From an endosymbiont of Galathealinum brachiosum (GTDB lineage Bacteria; Pseudomonadota; Gammaproteobacteria; SZUA-229), in contig QFXC01000014.1 in assembly GCA_003349885.1 (NCBI GenBank), forward strand, positions 62,001 to 126,000: DNA of 64,000 nt, written 5' to 3'. Below are positions 56,219 through 64,000 of the stretch, piece after piece. Every line of letters begins with the position of its first letter. Position 1 is the stretch's first letter. Below the pieces are notes generated by a model, which saw nothing but the letters and a program-made list of their open reading frames with translations, searched no databases and had not been told where the DNA came from. Position numbers and translations under genes: made by a program.

Positions 56219-57012
56219 TTACATTGTCACAACTGGCTATTTACCCCATAAAATCAACTGCACAGGTTTCCTTAGATAACTGCAAAATGGGCGCTTTCGG
56301 GCTAGATATGGATAGACGCTGGATGCTCATCAATAATGAAGGTTATATGCTGACACAGCGCAAACACCCGAAGATGTGTTTGATTAAGAGCCGCTTTGAA
56401 GCTAATCAACTCGTTATTACAGCTCCTGGAATGGAACAGCTCATAATTCCGACTCAATATTCCGGGGAATTGATATCAGCCACTGTTTGGGATGATGTCT
56501 GTAATGCACACAACTGTGGACAGCAGGCAGCGCAATGGTTTAGCCATTTTTTAGGTATATCAGCACGTCTTGTTTATTTTCCACACGAAGAAGTACGTCA
56601 GGTTGATCTAGATTATGCAAAACAGGGTAATAAAACTGCATTTAGTGATGGTTTTCCTTATTTATTGATAAGTCAGGCATCACTTGATGATTTAAACAGC
56701 CGTCTGGCTGCACCGGTAGATATGAGACGCTTTCGCCCAAATCTTGTCATTAATGGTACTGAAGCATTTGCTGAGGATGACTGGAAAGCAATACGCATTG
56801 GTGATATTACATTTAACCTCGTAAAGCCCTGCAGCCGATGCGTAATACCCAGTATTGATCCAGAGACCGCTAAAAAATCAGCTGAAGTGGTTAAAACTCT
56901 CGCGGGATACCGCATGAGAGAAAATAAGATATATTTCGGCCAAAATCTTATAGCAGAAGATGCGGGTAAGTTAGAAGTGGGTATGGAGGTTGAAATACTT
57001 GATACCTGTTGA
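56215..57012 (+). CDS. MOSC-domain protein, YcbX-like
   Basis: A 265-residue MOSC protein. The N-terminal beta-barrel domain (LAIYPIKSTAQVSLDNCKMG, LDMDRRWMLIN) is followed by the MOSC domain with DMRRFRPNLVINGTEAFAED, VKPCSRCVIPSIDPETA (the conserved Cys that binds molybdenum cofactor or sulfide) and NLIAEDAGKLEVG. YcbX-type proteins take part in molybdoenzyme-linked detoxification of N-hydroxylated compounds. It lacks the ferredoxin domain of E. coli YcbX, so it needs a separate electron donor. Confidence 0.88.
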   Translation: MITLSQLAIYPIKSTAQVSLDNCKMGAFGLDMDRRWMLINNEGYMLTQRKHPKMCLIKSRFEANQLVITAPGMEQLIIPTQYSGELISATVWDDVCNAHNCGQQAAQWFSHFLGISARLVYFPHEEVRQVDLDYAKQGNKTAFSDGFPYLLISQASLDDLNSRLAAPVDMRRFRPNLVINGTEAFAEDDWKAIRIGDITFNLVKPCSRCVIPSIDPETAKKSAEVVKTLAGYRMRENKIYFGQNLIAEDAGKLEVGMEVEILDTC

Positions 57013-57049
57013 TACCCGAGGCGAATACACATTCAGTTTACGTTACAGG

Positions 57050-57146
57050 TAAAAAAGTACACCGCTGTGGAACATATCCCTCGGGGATGGACCGCGTTTT
57101 TAGCGCTCCGTCCCCTTAAGCCATACCACAAGGGCTGACAGTGTAG
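57050..57146. other. Imperfect stem-loop element of unknown type
   Basis: The gap between the MOSC gene and the next gene is mostly one folded element. An inner hairpin pairs GGGGATGGACCGCG with CGCTCCGTCCCC around a T-rich loop (about 57083-57115). Outer arms TGTGG...CCACA and TACAC...GTGTA close it. It has a higher G+C content than the neighbourhood. It may be a small RNA, a repeat of a mobile type, or a transcript end. Confidence 0.4.
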
Positions 57147-57158
57147 CTAGTTAAAGCA

Positions 57159-57380
57159 CTAAACTTCAGGCCCTAATAAAAAAGACATCTCTTCAAAGCC
57201 CATATCTTCCAGTTCCTCCATCAGGTCATCCCAGTCATAGTCTGGTAAATTTTCCTCTATACGCGCAATTGCCCCTGTAGCAGCCCTGTAGACTTCATGT
57301 TCTTCGTAATCTCTGGGTATCTTTACGAGTCTTATTTTTTTGCTATCCTTACTTGGCAAAATCATTAGCTTTTCAGCCAT
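57159..57380 (-). CDS. Small acidic protein, unknown function
   Basis: A 73-residue soluble protein, acidic at the end (DDLMEELEDMGFEEMSFLLG), with KIPRDYEEHEVYRAATGAIARI in the middle. The ATG at 57380 follows AAAGG at good spacing; a TTG nine bases upstream was not used. I do not recognise the family. Divergent from the thioredoxin operon. Confidence 0.65.
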   Translation of the reverse strand: MAEKLMILPSKDSKKIRLVKIPRDYEEHEVYRAATGAIARIEENLPDYDWDDLMEELEDMGFEEMSFLLGPEV

Positions 57381-57492
57381 ATTAAACAACCTTTAAATAT
57401 TAATTTATAAAATAATACAACCGTATGAAACCATTTGCTAATACTGTGTTCTTATAGAGACCTCAGTAACACAAAAATAGTACAATAAGATT

Positions 57493-58017
57493 ATGAAAAA
57501 TACGAGACTACACCTTATACATAGCCTGGCATTATTAGTATTTATTTTGCCTTTTAATCTCTCGGCATCTGTTGAAAACAATAACACACTTATTAACTCA
57601 CTACCCACCTACAGCACACAATATAATGTAAAACAGGATGCTTTTAAAGATGGTGCAGCTGCAGTAAAACTTGCAACCAGCACTAATCGCCGAATTCTTA
57701 TTGAGTTGGGTGGTGACTGGTGTAAATGGTGCCATCAAATGGATGTGTTTTTTGATAACAATCCGGATATCAAACAAAAGTTACACGAAACATTTGTAAT
57801 GCTTAAAATTAATGTCAGCGATGAAAATGACAATGCCGAATTTCTAAAAGCATTTCCAAAACCTTTAGGTTACCCGCACATGTACGTTTCAGAATACAAC
57901 GGAAGCGTATTATGGTCTCAGGATACAGCCGAATTTTTAAAAGATGGTCATTATACGCGTGAGTCATTTCTCGTATTTTTTGATCGCTGGAATATTAACA
58001 ATAAAAACAAAAAGTAA
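57493..58017 (+). CDS. Exported thioredoxin-fold protein
   Basis: A 174-residue protein with a signal peptide (cleavage near LSA, about residue 25) and a thioredoxin-like domain. The active-site motif is WCKWC (C77 and C80) in LIELGGDWCKWCHQMD, and the rest, HMYVSEYNGSVLWSQDTAEF, fits. It should reduce or oxidise disulfides in the periplasm. It starts a three-gene operon with the next two genes (gaps of 3 bases and an overlap of 4). Confidence 0.85.
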   Translation: MKNTRLHLIHSLALLVFILPFNLSASVENNNTLINSLPTYSTQYNVKQDAFKDGAAAVKLATSTNRRILIELGGDWCKWCHQMDVFFDNNPDIKQKLHETFVMLKINVSDENDNAEFLKAFPKPLGYPHMYVSEYNGSVLWSQDTAEFLKDGHYTRESFLVFFDRWNINNKNKK

Positions 58018-58020
58018 AAC

Positions 58021-58620
58021 ATGAGCACACAGTTAATTAATCGTAGGCAATTCGTCCAGCTTATAGCAATAGCGAGTACAAGCTGGCCTTTAATGAGCAG
58101 GGCTAATACAAAAACACTTGGTCAGGATGCCGACCTTGTTTATAAAGACCTAACTGACCCCTGGTTAAGTCTAGCTGCTGTACAGGAACATTTATTCCCT
58201 GCAGATGAATCTTCTCCGGGAGCGAAAGATATAAGCGCATTACGTTTCTTACGTAATATGCTTGACACACCTGACTTAGAATCTGACGAGAAAGAATTTA
58301 TTATTCAAGGTGTAGGCTGGTTAAATGACTTATCTATTAAAAATCATAAACAAACTTTTATTAAACTGAATGATTCTGAAAAAGAAAAGGTATTACGCAA
58401 AATTGAGAGCAGTCGTGCTGGTAGTCGCTGGTTGTCACTTATGATGAATTATTTAATTGAAGCTTTACTCAGTGATCCCGTATACGGAGGAAATAAAGAC
58501 AGTAAAGGATGGCAATGGCTAGAACACATTCCCGGTTTCCCTACTCCTACTAGCAATCAGGTCTATTTCAAACTTGGTAAACAGATTAATGGAAATACAC
58601 GTCGGAGAACAAAAGCATGA
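58021..58620 (+). CDS. Gluconate 2-dehydrogenase subunit 3 family protein with Tat signal
   Basis: A 199-residue protein. The N-terminus NRRQFVQLIAIASTSW has the twin-arginine pattern of Tat export. The body (LAAVQEHLFPADESSPGAKD, WLSLMMNYLIEALLSDPVYG, WQWLEHIPGFPTP) matches the small subunit of membrane GMC dehydrogenases. That subunit carries its folded FAD partner across the membrane. The partner gene follows with a 4-base overlap. Confidence 0.85.
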   Translation: MSTQLINRRQFVQLIAIASTSWPLMSRANTKTLGQDADLVYKDLTDPWLSLAAVQEHLFPADESSPGAKDISALRFLRNMLDTPDLESDEKEFIIQGVGWLNDLSIKNHKQTFIKLNDSEKEKVLRKIESSRAGSRWLSLMMNYLIEALLSDPVYGGNKDSKGWQWLEHIPGFPTPTSNQVYFKLGKQINGNTRRRTKA

Positions 58621-60296
58621 GTAAAGATTATGACGTGTGTGTAGTTGGCAGTGGTGCCGGCGCAGGACCAGTTATTTCAGAATTATCAAAACAGGGTAAA
58701 TCAGTACTGGTTTTAGAAAAAGGCCCCTGGTTAACCGAAGAAGATTTCACTAAAGATGAAATGGCCTGTTGTAGACGTAGTGTCTACACCCCGAATCTTG
58801 AAGATGAACAACATGTGCTTGAAGAAGAAACAAATAAAGGTAACTGGGTAAGTGAATCTACCTATGAATCAGGATGGGACTTCTGGAACGGCAATGTTGT
58901 CGGTGGCTCATCTAATTTTATGAGCGGCTATTTTTATCGAATCAAACCCAAAGACTTTCGACTGTTATCAGAGTTTGGTCCCATTAAAGGTGCAAACATT
59001 GTTGACTGGCCCATTAGTTACGAAGACATGGAACCTTACTTCACTAAAGCCGAAACTGAGGTTGGTATCTCGGGAAAAATAATGCCTCATAAACATCAGG
59101 AACCAAGGTCAACTAAAGACTTTCCATACCCGCCAACCAGTGAACATCCTATCGTAAATAAAATTGATAAGGCATGTAATGAACTAAATATAACCTCTCT
59201 ACCAACACCAAGAGCGATTTTATCCCAACCTAAAAATAATCGTAACAGTTGTGAATATTCAGGTTATTGCGGAAGTTATGGTTGTCACTCAGGAGCAAAA
59301 GGTAGCGCACGTGCAGCATTACTTGATGATGCGGTTTTAACTGGAAACTGCGAAATTAGAGCTCATTGCAAAGTATATAAACTAAAAAGTGACAATAAGG
59401 GAAATGTAGTTGAAGCACTATATTATGATATAAATGGTGAAGCACAATCCGTTTCAGCTAAAACATTTGTTGTCGCCTGTCACGCAATTGAAACATCACG
59501 TTTATTATTATCATCTACAGGCCCTAAACATCCCAATGGATTAGGTAATAATTATTCACAGTTAGGTAAAAACCTTCTATTTTCAGCAGGTGGATCAGGC
59601 ACAGGTGAATTTCATTACAGTGAAATGGACAAACTTGCTGCTTCTGCAATGAAGACACGTGGCCCCTTTGTAAACAGGGGCGTACAGGACTGGTATTATT
59701 TTGAAGACAATGAATTTGGCGGAAAAACAAAAGGTGGGGTCATTGACTTTTTATTACGACACCCTAATCCAATTTCAAAAGCCATGTCTGCAAAATGGAA
59801 TGATAATGACAATTTAAACTGGGGACATAATCTTAAACGCGATTTAAAAACTGTATTCACTGAATCTCAGGACTTACGTTTTGAAGTATTTAATGACTGG
59901 TTACCAACAGACAATTGTTTTGTAAGCCTGGATAATAATGTAAAAGACAAATGGGGATCCCCTGTTGGTAAAGTTCGCCTGGGTTATCACGAACATGATT
60001 TAAAGGTCGGCAAATACTTATCAGGTAAAGCAGAAAACATTTTACGTCAAATGGGTGCTAAAAATATTCGTTCTAGTGTAAGCGGTTCACCACCTGCCAA
60101 TTTAGTTGCGGGTGGCTGCCGTTTTGGAAATGACATTAATACATCTGTACTAGATGCCGATTGTAAAGTTCATGATGTAGACAACCTGTATGTTACCGAT
60201 GGAAGCTTTATGCCTACAGGTGGTAGCGTTCCATACACCTGGACTATTTATGCTAACTCTTTTCGTGTTGCTGATATATTAAAAGACCGAACATAA
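58617..60296 (+). CDS. GMC-type FAD dehydrogenase, large subunit
   Basis: A 559-residue flavoprotein of the GMC family, similar to the catalytic subunits of gluconate or alcohol/sugar dehydrogenases. The FAD-binding start YDVCVVGSGAGAGPVISEL is at residues about 5-24, VVGGSSNFMSGYFYR (second signature) near 100, and LYVTDGSFMPTGGSVPYTWT at the end. Substrate is unknown. No cytochrome c subunit gene follows, so electrons must go to another acceptor. Confidence 0.9.
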   Translation: MSKDYDVCVVGSGAGAGPVISELSKQGKSVLVLEKGPWLTEEDFTKDEMACCRRSVYTPNLEDEQHVLEEETNKGNWVSESTYESGWDFWNGNVVGGSSNFMSGYFYRIKPKDFRLLSEFGPIKGANIVDWPISYEDMEPYFTKAETEVGISGKIMPHKHQEPRSTKDFPYPPTSEHPIVNKIDKACNELNITSLPTPRAILSQPKNNRNSCEYSGYCGSYGCHSGAKGSARAALLDDAVLTGNCEIRAHCKVYKLKSDNKGNVVEALYYDINGEAQSVSAKTFVVACHAIETSRLLLSSTGPKHPNGLGNNYSQLGKNLLFSAGGSGTGEFHYSEMDKLAASAMKTRGPFVNRGVQDWYYFEDNEFGGKTKGGVIDFLLRHPNPISKAMSAKWNDNDNLNWGHNLKRDLKTVFTESQDLRFEVFNDWLPTDNCFVSLDNNVKDKWGSPVGKVRLGYHEHDLKVGKYLSGKAENILRQMGAKNIRSSVSGSPPANLVAGGCRFGNDINTSVLDADCKVHDVDNLYVTDGSFMPTGGSVPYTWTIYANSFRVADILKDRT

Positions 60297-60336
60297 TCAT
60301 ATTAACAACTACACACCTTCATAAATGTACTCTCTA

Positions 60337-60372
60337 AATTTCTGTTTTTGATTTCGATCAAAAACAGAAATT
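60337..60372. terminator. Hairpin after the dehydrogenase operon
   Basis: AATTTCTGTTTTTGAT, loop TTCG, ATCAAAAACAGAAATT: a perfect 16-bp stem, 40 bases after the GMC gene. A UUCG loop makes it stable. It lacks a T run, so it may also be an mRNA-protecting structure. Confidence 0.65.
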
Positions 60373-60544
60373 ATAATTACGCTTATAACTCTCTATTTTC
60401 AATCTGATCCATCTCAATATTAATATATTAAAATATTAAAACACATTCAAAAGTTGAGTAATGTCAATTTTTAACCGTATCAACTATGGGAGAGTATTTC
60501 AGGTAAGTAAGAAAGCATTTAACGATGTTTTATTGTAGGCACGG

Positions 60545-60558
60545 TTGATACAGATCAA
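60545..60558. promoter_or_regulatory. Perfect FNR/Anr-type site upstream of the porin gene
   Basis: TTGAT-ACAG-ATCAA matches the FNR consensus TTGAT-N4-ATCAA exactly. It is 113 bases before the start at 60671. TATGTT at about 60585-60590 could be the -10 box, which places the FNR site near -41 to -45, a position typical of activation. This suggests control by oxygen. Confidence 0.7.
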
Positions 60559-60670
60559 ATTGATCATTCAACTGGAATTGCTGGCTATGTTTTTGTAATA
60601 GATATTTATTAATGGTCAAACGAAAATTCTATTCAAAAAATAATCTAAATAAAATCAAAGGTGATATCCA

Positions 60671-61663
60671 ATGAAAAAAATAGTTTTATGTGCTGCTGTA
60701 TCAGCTATATGTGCAGTCCCCGTTACGGCAATGGCAGAAGCAGATTTCTATGGCCAATTACGAATCTCACTTGATTCAGTTGATGCAGACAATGCAGCTG
60801 CCGCAAAAGATGGCTTAACTGTTACAGACAATACTTCTGTATTCGGCTTTAAAGCAATGAGTGAAGGTGATGGAGTAAAAGCATTTATTCATTTACAGGC
60901 TGGAGCTAAAGCTGATGGAAATGACGCAGCTGATGCCGCATTCACTAAGCGTTTCTACTTCGGTGGATTAAAAGGTGACTTTGGTCAGGTTGCATATGGT
61001 TTAATGTCTAGTGCATATAAAATGCCTGGTTTCAAAATGGACCCTTTCTATAATCACTCTAGTGTAAATGTCAGTGGTTCAGTTGTAAATGGAGCTGGTG
61101 GTACGTATGGTCTGTCTCCAGTAAACAATCTATTCACTGATAATGCATTACAATATACCAGCCCTGCGATGGGTGGTCTGACATTAAATATAGGCCTGTA
61201 TGTTGATGATTCAGAAGCTGATGAACATGGTACCGGTTTTGGTGCTGCTTATAAGAGCGGTAATATTTCAGCAGGTGTTCAATATGCATCGAATGGTGAT
61301 AACGCAACAATAAAGAACTTAAATGCAGACAGTACTGCTATTCGTGTACATGGCGGATATAAAGCAGATGGCTGGAGTGCCGCTATTTCAGCTGAACAGG
61401 TTGAAAAATCATCGACTACCGATGACACCTACCTGTTTCTTGTAGGTAAAGCTAATATTTCAGATTCTTTAGAAGCAGCTGTAACTTTAGGTTCAGTTAG
61501 TGGCGACACTACTGCAATAGAAGGTACGGGTATAACTGCGGGTGTTTTCAAAACTGTTGCTAAGAAAACACAGGTATTTGGTTCTCTAAGTACGGTTAGT
61601 TTAGATGATGATACTCAGGCAGAACCTTCAGTGTTCTCTGTGGGTGTAATTCATAAGTTCTAA
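60671..61663 (+). CDS. Outer-membrane general porin
   Basis: A 330-residue porin. Signal peptide with cleavage near AMA-E (about residue 22), then ADFYGQLRISLDSVD as the first strand, with the trimeric porin pattern GFKAMSEGDGVKAFIHLQ and RFYFGGLKGDFGQVAYGLMS. The last strand ends VGVIHKF with the C-terminal Phe needed for outer-membrane assembly. AAAGGTGAT precedes the ATG. It probably lets small hydrophilic molecules through. An FNR-type site lies upstream, so its level may depend on oxygen. Confidence 0.92.
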   Translation: MKKIVLCAAVSAICAVPVTAMAEADFYGQLRISLDSVDADNAAAAKDGLTVTDNTSVFGFKAMSEGDGVKAFIHLQAGAKADGNDAADAAFTKRFYFGGLKGDFGQVAYGLMSSAYKMPGFKMDPFYNHSSVNVSGSVVNGAGGTYGLSPVNNLFTDNALQYTSPAMGGLTLNIGLYVDDSEADEHGTGFGAAYKSGNISAGVQYASNGDNATIKNLNADSTAIRVHGGYKADGWSAAISAEQVEKSSTTDDTYLFLVGKANISDSLEAAVTLGSVSGDTTAIEGTGITAGVFKTVAKKTQVFGSLSTVSLDDDTQAEPSVFSVGVIHKF

Positions 61664-61670
61664 AACGATT

Positions 61671-61705
61671 AAATCATGCAACAGTTAACTGTTGCATGAT
61701 TTTTT
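61671..61705. terminator. Bidirectional terminator after the porin gene
   Basis: AAATCATGCAACAGTT directly followed by its perfect reverse complement (61671-61702) and a T run: a 16-bp stem with no spacer. Serves the porin gene and the convergent gene ending at 61704. Confidence 0.92.
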
Positions 61706-62315
61706 ACTTAAGTAATTTATTTAATACCTGTGCTGCCTTTTTTGAAGACACACCTTCTCTTACCGGTATATTTGTTTCATCACCCGATTCAAGTCTTTTG
61801 AAAAGATATTTCTTTTCCTCGTCACTTCGCTTTTCCAGACCAGACAAGACTTCTCTTGATATATCACCTTCAACATCAATCCCGTTTTCACCAAAAAAGA
61901 ATAATTTCTTATCGGTTTCCTCTGCTTCAAGGTCATTTAAAGCAATTTTATATCGAATATCAGGGCAGACTTTAGGTGAAAAACCATAATTATCTTCTTC
62001 AGCATACTCAACACAAACTCTTAATGTATATTCCAGATATTCTTTCGATATTATAATGTTTCGGGCATCAATAGCTTGTTTAATAAACGCCTCATCATCA
62101 CTTAAATTAATCTGAGTTTTTGAAGACACAATAACTGGAACTGATTTTTCTTCTGACGAAGCCTTGCACAATTCAGTAATCTGTTGCGTAGTAAAGTTTT
62201 TAGATAGATAAAACTCAACATCATCTCGATTACACTCTGAAAGAGCATTTTGTGAAAATAAAGACAGACCAGTAAGCGCTATAAAACAATAATTAGTCTT
62301 AACGATTGAATTCAA
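61704..62315 (-). CDS. Exported protein, unknown function
   Basis: A 203-residue protein with a signal peptide (cleavage near ALS-E, residue 27) and a mostly helical, acidic mature part with four cysteines (ECNRDD, ELCKASS, RVCVEYA, KVCPDI), which suggest two disulfides in the periplasm. No family recognised. It starts about 75 bases after the end of the HIT-type gene on the minus strand. Confidence 0.65.
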   Translation of the reverse strand: MNSIVKTNYCFIALTGLSLFSQNALSECNRDDVEFYLSKNFTTQQITELCKASSEEKSVPVIVSSKTQINLSDDEAFIKQAIDARNIIISKEYLEYTLRVCVEYAEEDNYGFSPKVCPDIRYKIALNDLEAEETDKKLFFFGENGIDVEGDISREVLSGLEKRSDEEKKYLFKRLESGDETNIPVREGVSSKKAAQVLNKLLK

Positions 62316-62391
62316 CTTAAGTTACCTCCTAAAAAACATTCATTAGATGACAATTGTACCATCTAACCCGCATAACTCTCTTGACATATAT

Positions 62392-63423
62392 TTACACTGA
62401 TAATTTTTCTAGCAGGTTAAACACATTATTACTGCTTAAATTAATATAATCCTGTTGATTGAATAACAACATCGCACCACTAAGTTCATACCATGTAAAA
62501 CCACTGCTCCAGTTAGGCGTCTCTATATCACCCTGCAGTTTTCTTGGCATGATGTACAGAGCATCAGGAAGGTACAATAAATTAAAAGGCTGCTTTTTAA
62601 CATGTAGTTCATTTATCACTTGCCAGGATTTTAGCCTGTCTGTTGATTTTATTACCTGCAGTGGATAAGGATCATTACCGCCATTATGCTGCCAATGTGA
62701 ATGACTAACCGGTAACCCCTTATCATCAACAAACATCTGAAAATGTAAATGATTTACAGAAGCATAAGCTCCATAACTATTATAACCGAACCCTGCCCCC
62801 GGCAAAGTAGCAGATAACCCAGAACTTAAACCCCAGATATATTCATGCATTTCCTGAAATAAAAACTGAGGCAGACAATCTTCACGCTGCGGTACAATTA
62901 AACCATGAAGATCTGCAAATGGATATTTATTATAAAACAGATCAAGTTGCTTCCCCTGATACTCACCTCGCCAGAAACATTCTTTAGCCATAAACGGTTT
63001 ATTAAAATTAAACTGATTTTCAACAAATGGAGTAAACATTTCACCATTATGATTAAAACTGCTCATTCTTCTCGGGCGAAATGAACGTAGTTGATTAAAC
63101 TGATACAACCAGGGAGATTCTTCTTTTAATTGAGTGATGTTAATATTTTCAAACCCCATTGCTACGAGCTTTAAAAAAACAAGAAGATCCTCTTCTACTG
63201 CATTAATCTGATTACCATTTATTAAATCTAATTTATACTGCTTAAGTAAAAATTCAAACTGAGATTTAAGTTGCGATTTTAGCTGGTTAAATAATTCAGG
63301 ATTATTACTTGCATTTGCCAGACATAAAATAAAGGTCCCCAGTTGCTGTTGATCAAGTAATTCACACAGTCCCTGGTTAAACTGCTCTCTAAAATAGGAC
63401 AGTGATGTAAATGGATTATTCAT
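62392..63423 (-). CDS. HIT-superfamily nucleotidyltransferase-like protein
   Basis: A 343-residue protein. The motif SVNHLHFQMFVDD near residue 220 is the HxHxQ signature of the HIT superfamily branch that includes GalT, Ap4A phosphorylase and GDP-hexose phosphorylases (VTC2-like). An upstream LHGLIVPQRED also fits the fold. These enzymes transfer nucleotide groups through a His. The donor is unknown. It follows the 84-residue gene by 32 bases, same strand. Confidence 0.7.
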   Translation of the reverse strand: MNNPFTSLSYFREQFNQGLCELLDQQQLGTFILCLANASNNPELFNQLKSQLKSQFEFLLKQYKLDLINGNQINAVEEDLLVFLKLVAMGFENINITQLKEESPWLYQFNQLRSFRPRRMSSFNHNGEMFTPFVENQFNFNKPFMAKECFWRGEYQGKQLDLFYNKYPFADLHGLIVPQREDCLPQFLFQEMHEYIWGLSSGLSATLPGAGFGYNSYGAYASVNHLHFQMFVDDKGLPVSHSHWQHNGGNDPYPLQVIKSTDRLKSWQVINELHVKKQPFNLLYLPDALYIMPRKLQGDIETPNWSSGFTWYELSGAMLLFNQQDYINLSSNNVFNLLEKLSV

Positions 63424-63455
63424 ATATTATCAGAAGTATTTTGTGTTAAAACGGA

Positions 63456-63710
63456 TCAATCATCAATACTGGTATCAATCCAGTCATCAAGATAATAAAT
63501 TCTCTGACCTTCTGATGATTTAGATGGCCCTATCACTTTTGCTGCAAACAGGTGTTTTTCTACGTTAGCCTCTTCAATTGCATCTAACTCGGACTCGCAT
63601 AAAAACACACAGTTTTCTGAAAAACGCCCTCGTGAGCGTTTAGGCGCATAAACTACGGCAAATCTATGCTGAACAACGGTTGAATCTCCGTCTACGGTAA
63701 TTCCTTTCAT
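63456..63710 (-). CDS. Small soluble protein, unknown function
   Basis: An 84-residue protein with no signal or membrane segment. Conserved-looking blocks are VQHRFAVVYAPKRSRGRFSE and HLFAAKVIGPSKSSEGQRIY. The gene directly precedes the HIT-type gene in the same direction, so the two may form a unit. No family recognised. Confidence 0.6.
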   Translation of the reverse strand: MKGITVDGDSTVVQHRFAVVYAPKRSRGRFSENCVFLCESELDAIEEANVEKHLFAAKVIGPSKSSEGQRIYYLDDWIDTSIDD

Positions 63711-63780
63711 AATATAATTGATCTGTAAGCTGATTTATTAAGGTTACCTGAGCACACACTAATCAGTATTAGTTTATACT

Positions 63781-63834
63781 AGGGCATCTCTGAACAAGTC
63801 TATCATGTCTCTGCGGGGCGTTCAGAGTTACCCT
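63781..63834. other. Inverted-repeat element upstream of the radical SAM gene
   Basis: CTCTGAAC (63788-63795) and GTTCAGAG (63820-63827) pair perfectly, and AGGG (63781) with CCCT (63831) add an outer arm. The 24-base loop contains CATGTCTCTGCGG. It looks like a repetitive palindromic (REP-like) unit or a leader structure. No T tract. Confidence 0.4.
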
Positions 63835-63875
63835 GACGTTTAAGCCATTTTAATTAATCCAGGAAACTATCTTTC

Positions 63876-64000
63876 GTGTCACAAATCACCCTAACAACCC
63901 TGAATGCACGGTATATTCATGCATCTATGGGTTTACGATATTTATATGCCAATATGGGTGACTTACAACCTGTTACCAAACTTGTCGAATTCAATATCAA
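63876..64000 (+). CDS. B12-binding/radical SAM protein, N-terminal end (partial)
   Basis: A GTG start at 63876 (after AGGAAAC) opens a frame running off the right edge. The first 41 residues read SQITLTTLNARYIHASMGLR then YLYANMGDL, which is the very conserved N-terminus of B12-binding-domain radical SAM proteins of the DUF4080 type. These proteins carry out radical chemistry; the target of this group is not established. Only the start of the N-terminal domain is visible. Confidence 0.8.
   Translation, partial: MSQITLTTLNARYIHASMGLRYLYANMGDLQPVTKLVEFNI

Overview
The window is AT-rich DNA from a Gram-negative bacterium, most likely a sulfur-oxidising gammaproteobacterium. Three kinds of evidence point there. 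Outer-membrane genes are present (a TonB-dependent receptor end, a porin, several lipoproteins). Two genes encode secreted Gly/Asn/Tyr-rich proteins of the sulfur globule protein type. A periplasmic DsrE-like protein, two SulP anion transporters, the glycolate oxidase genes glcDEF and a glycerate-kinase-like gene add to this, and the last two fit an organism that fixes CO2 by the Calvin cycle. Gene family names were assigned by eye from motifs; no database search was run.

Layout. 1-7600: the end of a TonB receptor, a PlsC acyltransferase, a DsrE-like protein, small membrane proteins, an exported CHAT-domain protein and a large unknown membrane protein. 7600-13400: a two-gene lipoprotein/HEAT-repeat operon whose second protein resembles the lipid-transfer module of vitellogenin-type proteins, then a second acyltransferase. 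13600-18150: an ArsR-type regulator with an AHSA1-like protein and a cupin, then an ECF sigma/anti-sigma operon ending in a strong terminator, then a TPR plus beta-barrel protein. 18400-24000: housekeeping genes including yaeQ and a malic enzyme. 24200-27800: two SulP transporters. 27800-35300: a minus-strand operon (lipoprotein, outer-membrane protein, methyltransferase), a diguanylate cyclase and an RhlE-type helicase.

35490-38270 is the most distinctive part. Two sulfur-globule-type genes flank a gene for a membrane-anchored protein that shares their YAPAPY and C-terminal helical motifs. Both globule genes have the same promoter (TTGCAT, 17 bases, TATTAT) followed at once by a small hairpin at the predicted mRNA 5' end. 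A possible structured RNA with a terminator closes the locus. I read it as a globule coat with a membrane tether.

38280-64000: an HPP-family membrane protein, an unknown 637-residue protein with a P-loop at its extreme C-terminus, a CBS protein, a YheT-like hydrolase, YebC, glcDEF, a beta-propeller lipoprotein, a MscS/MscK-type channel, a lytic-transglycosylase-like lipoprotein with no normal start codon, a PilZ-like protein, a glycerate-kinase-like protein, a MOSC protein, a thioredoxin/Tat-subunit/GMC dehydrogenase operon, a porin behind a perfect FNR-type site, a HIT-fold protein, and the start of a radical SAM gene. I see no tRNA, rRNA, CRISPR array, transposase, integrase or phage gene.
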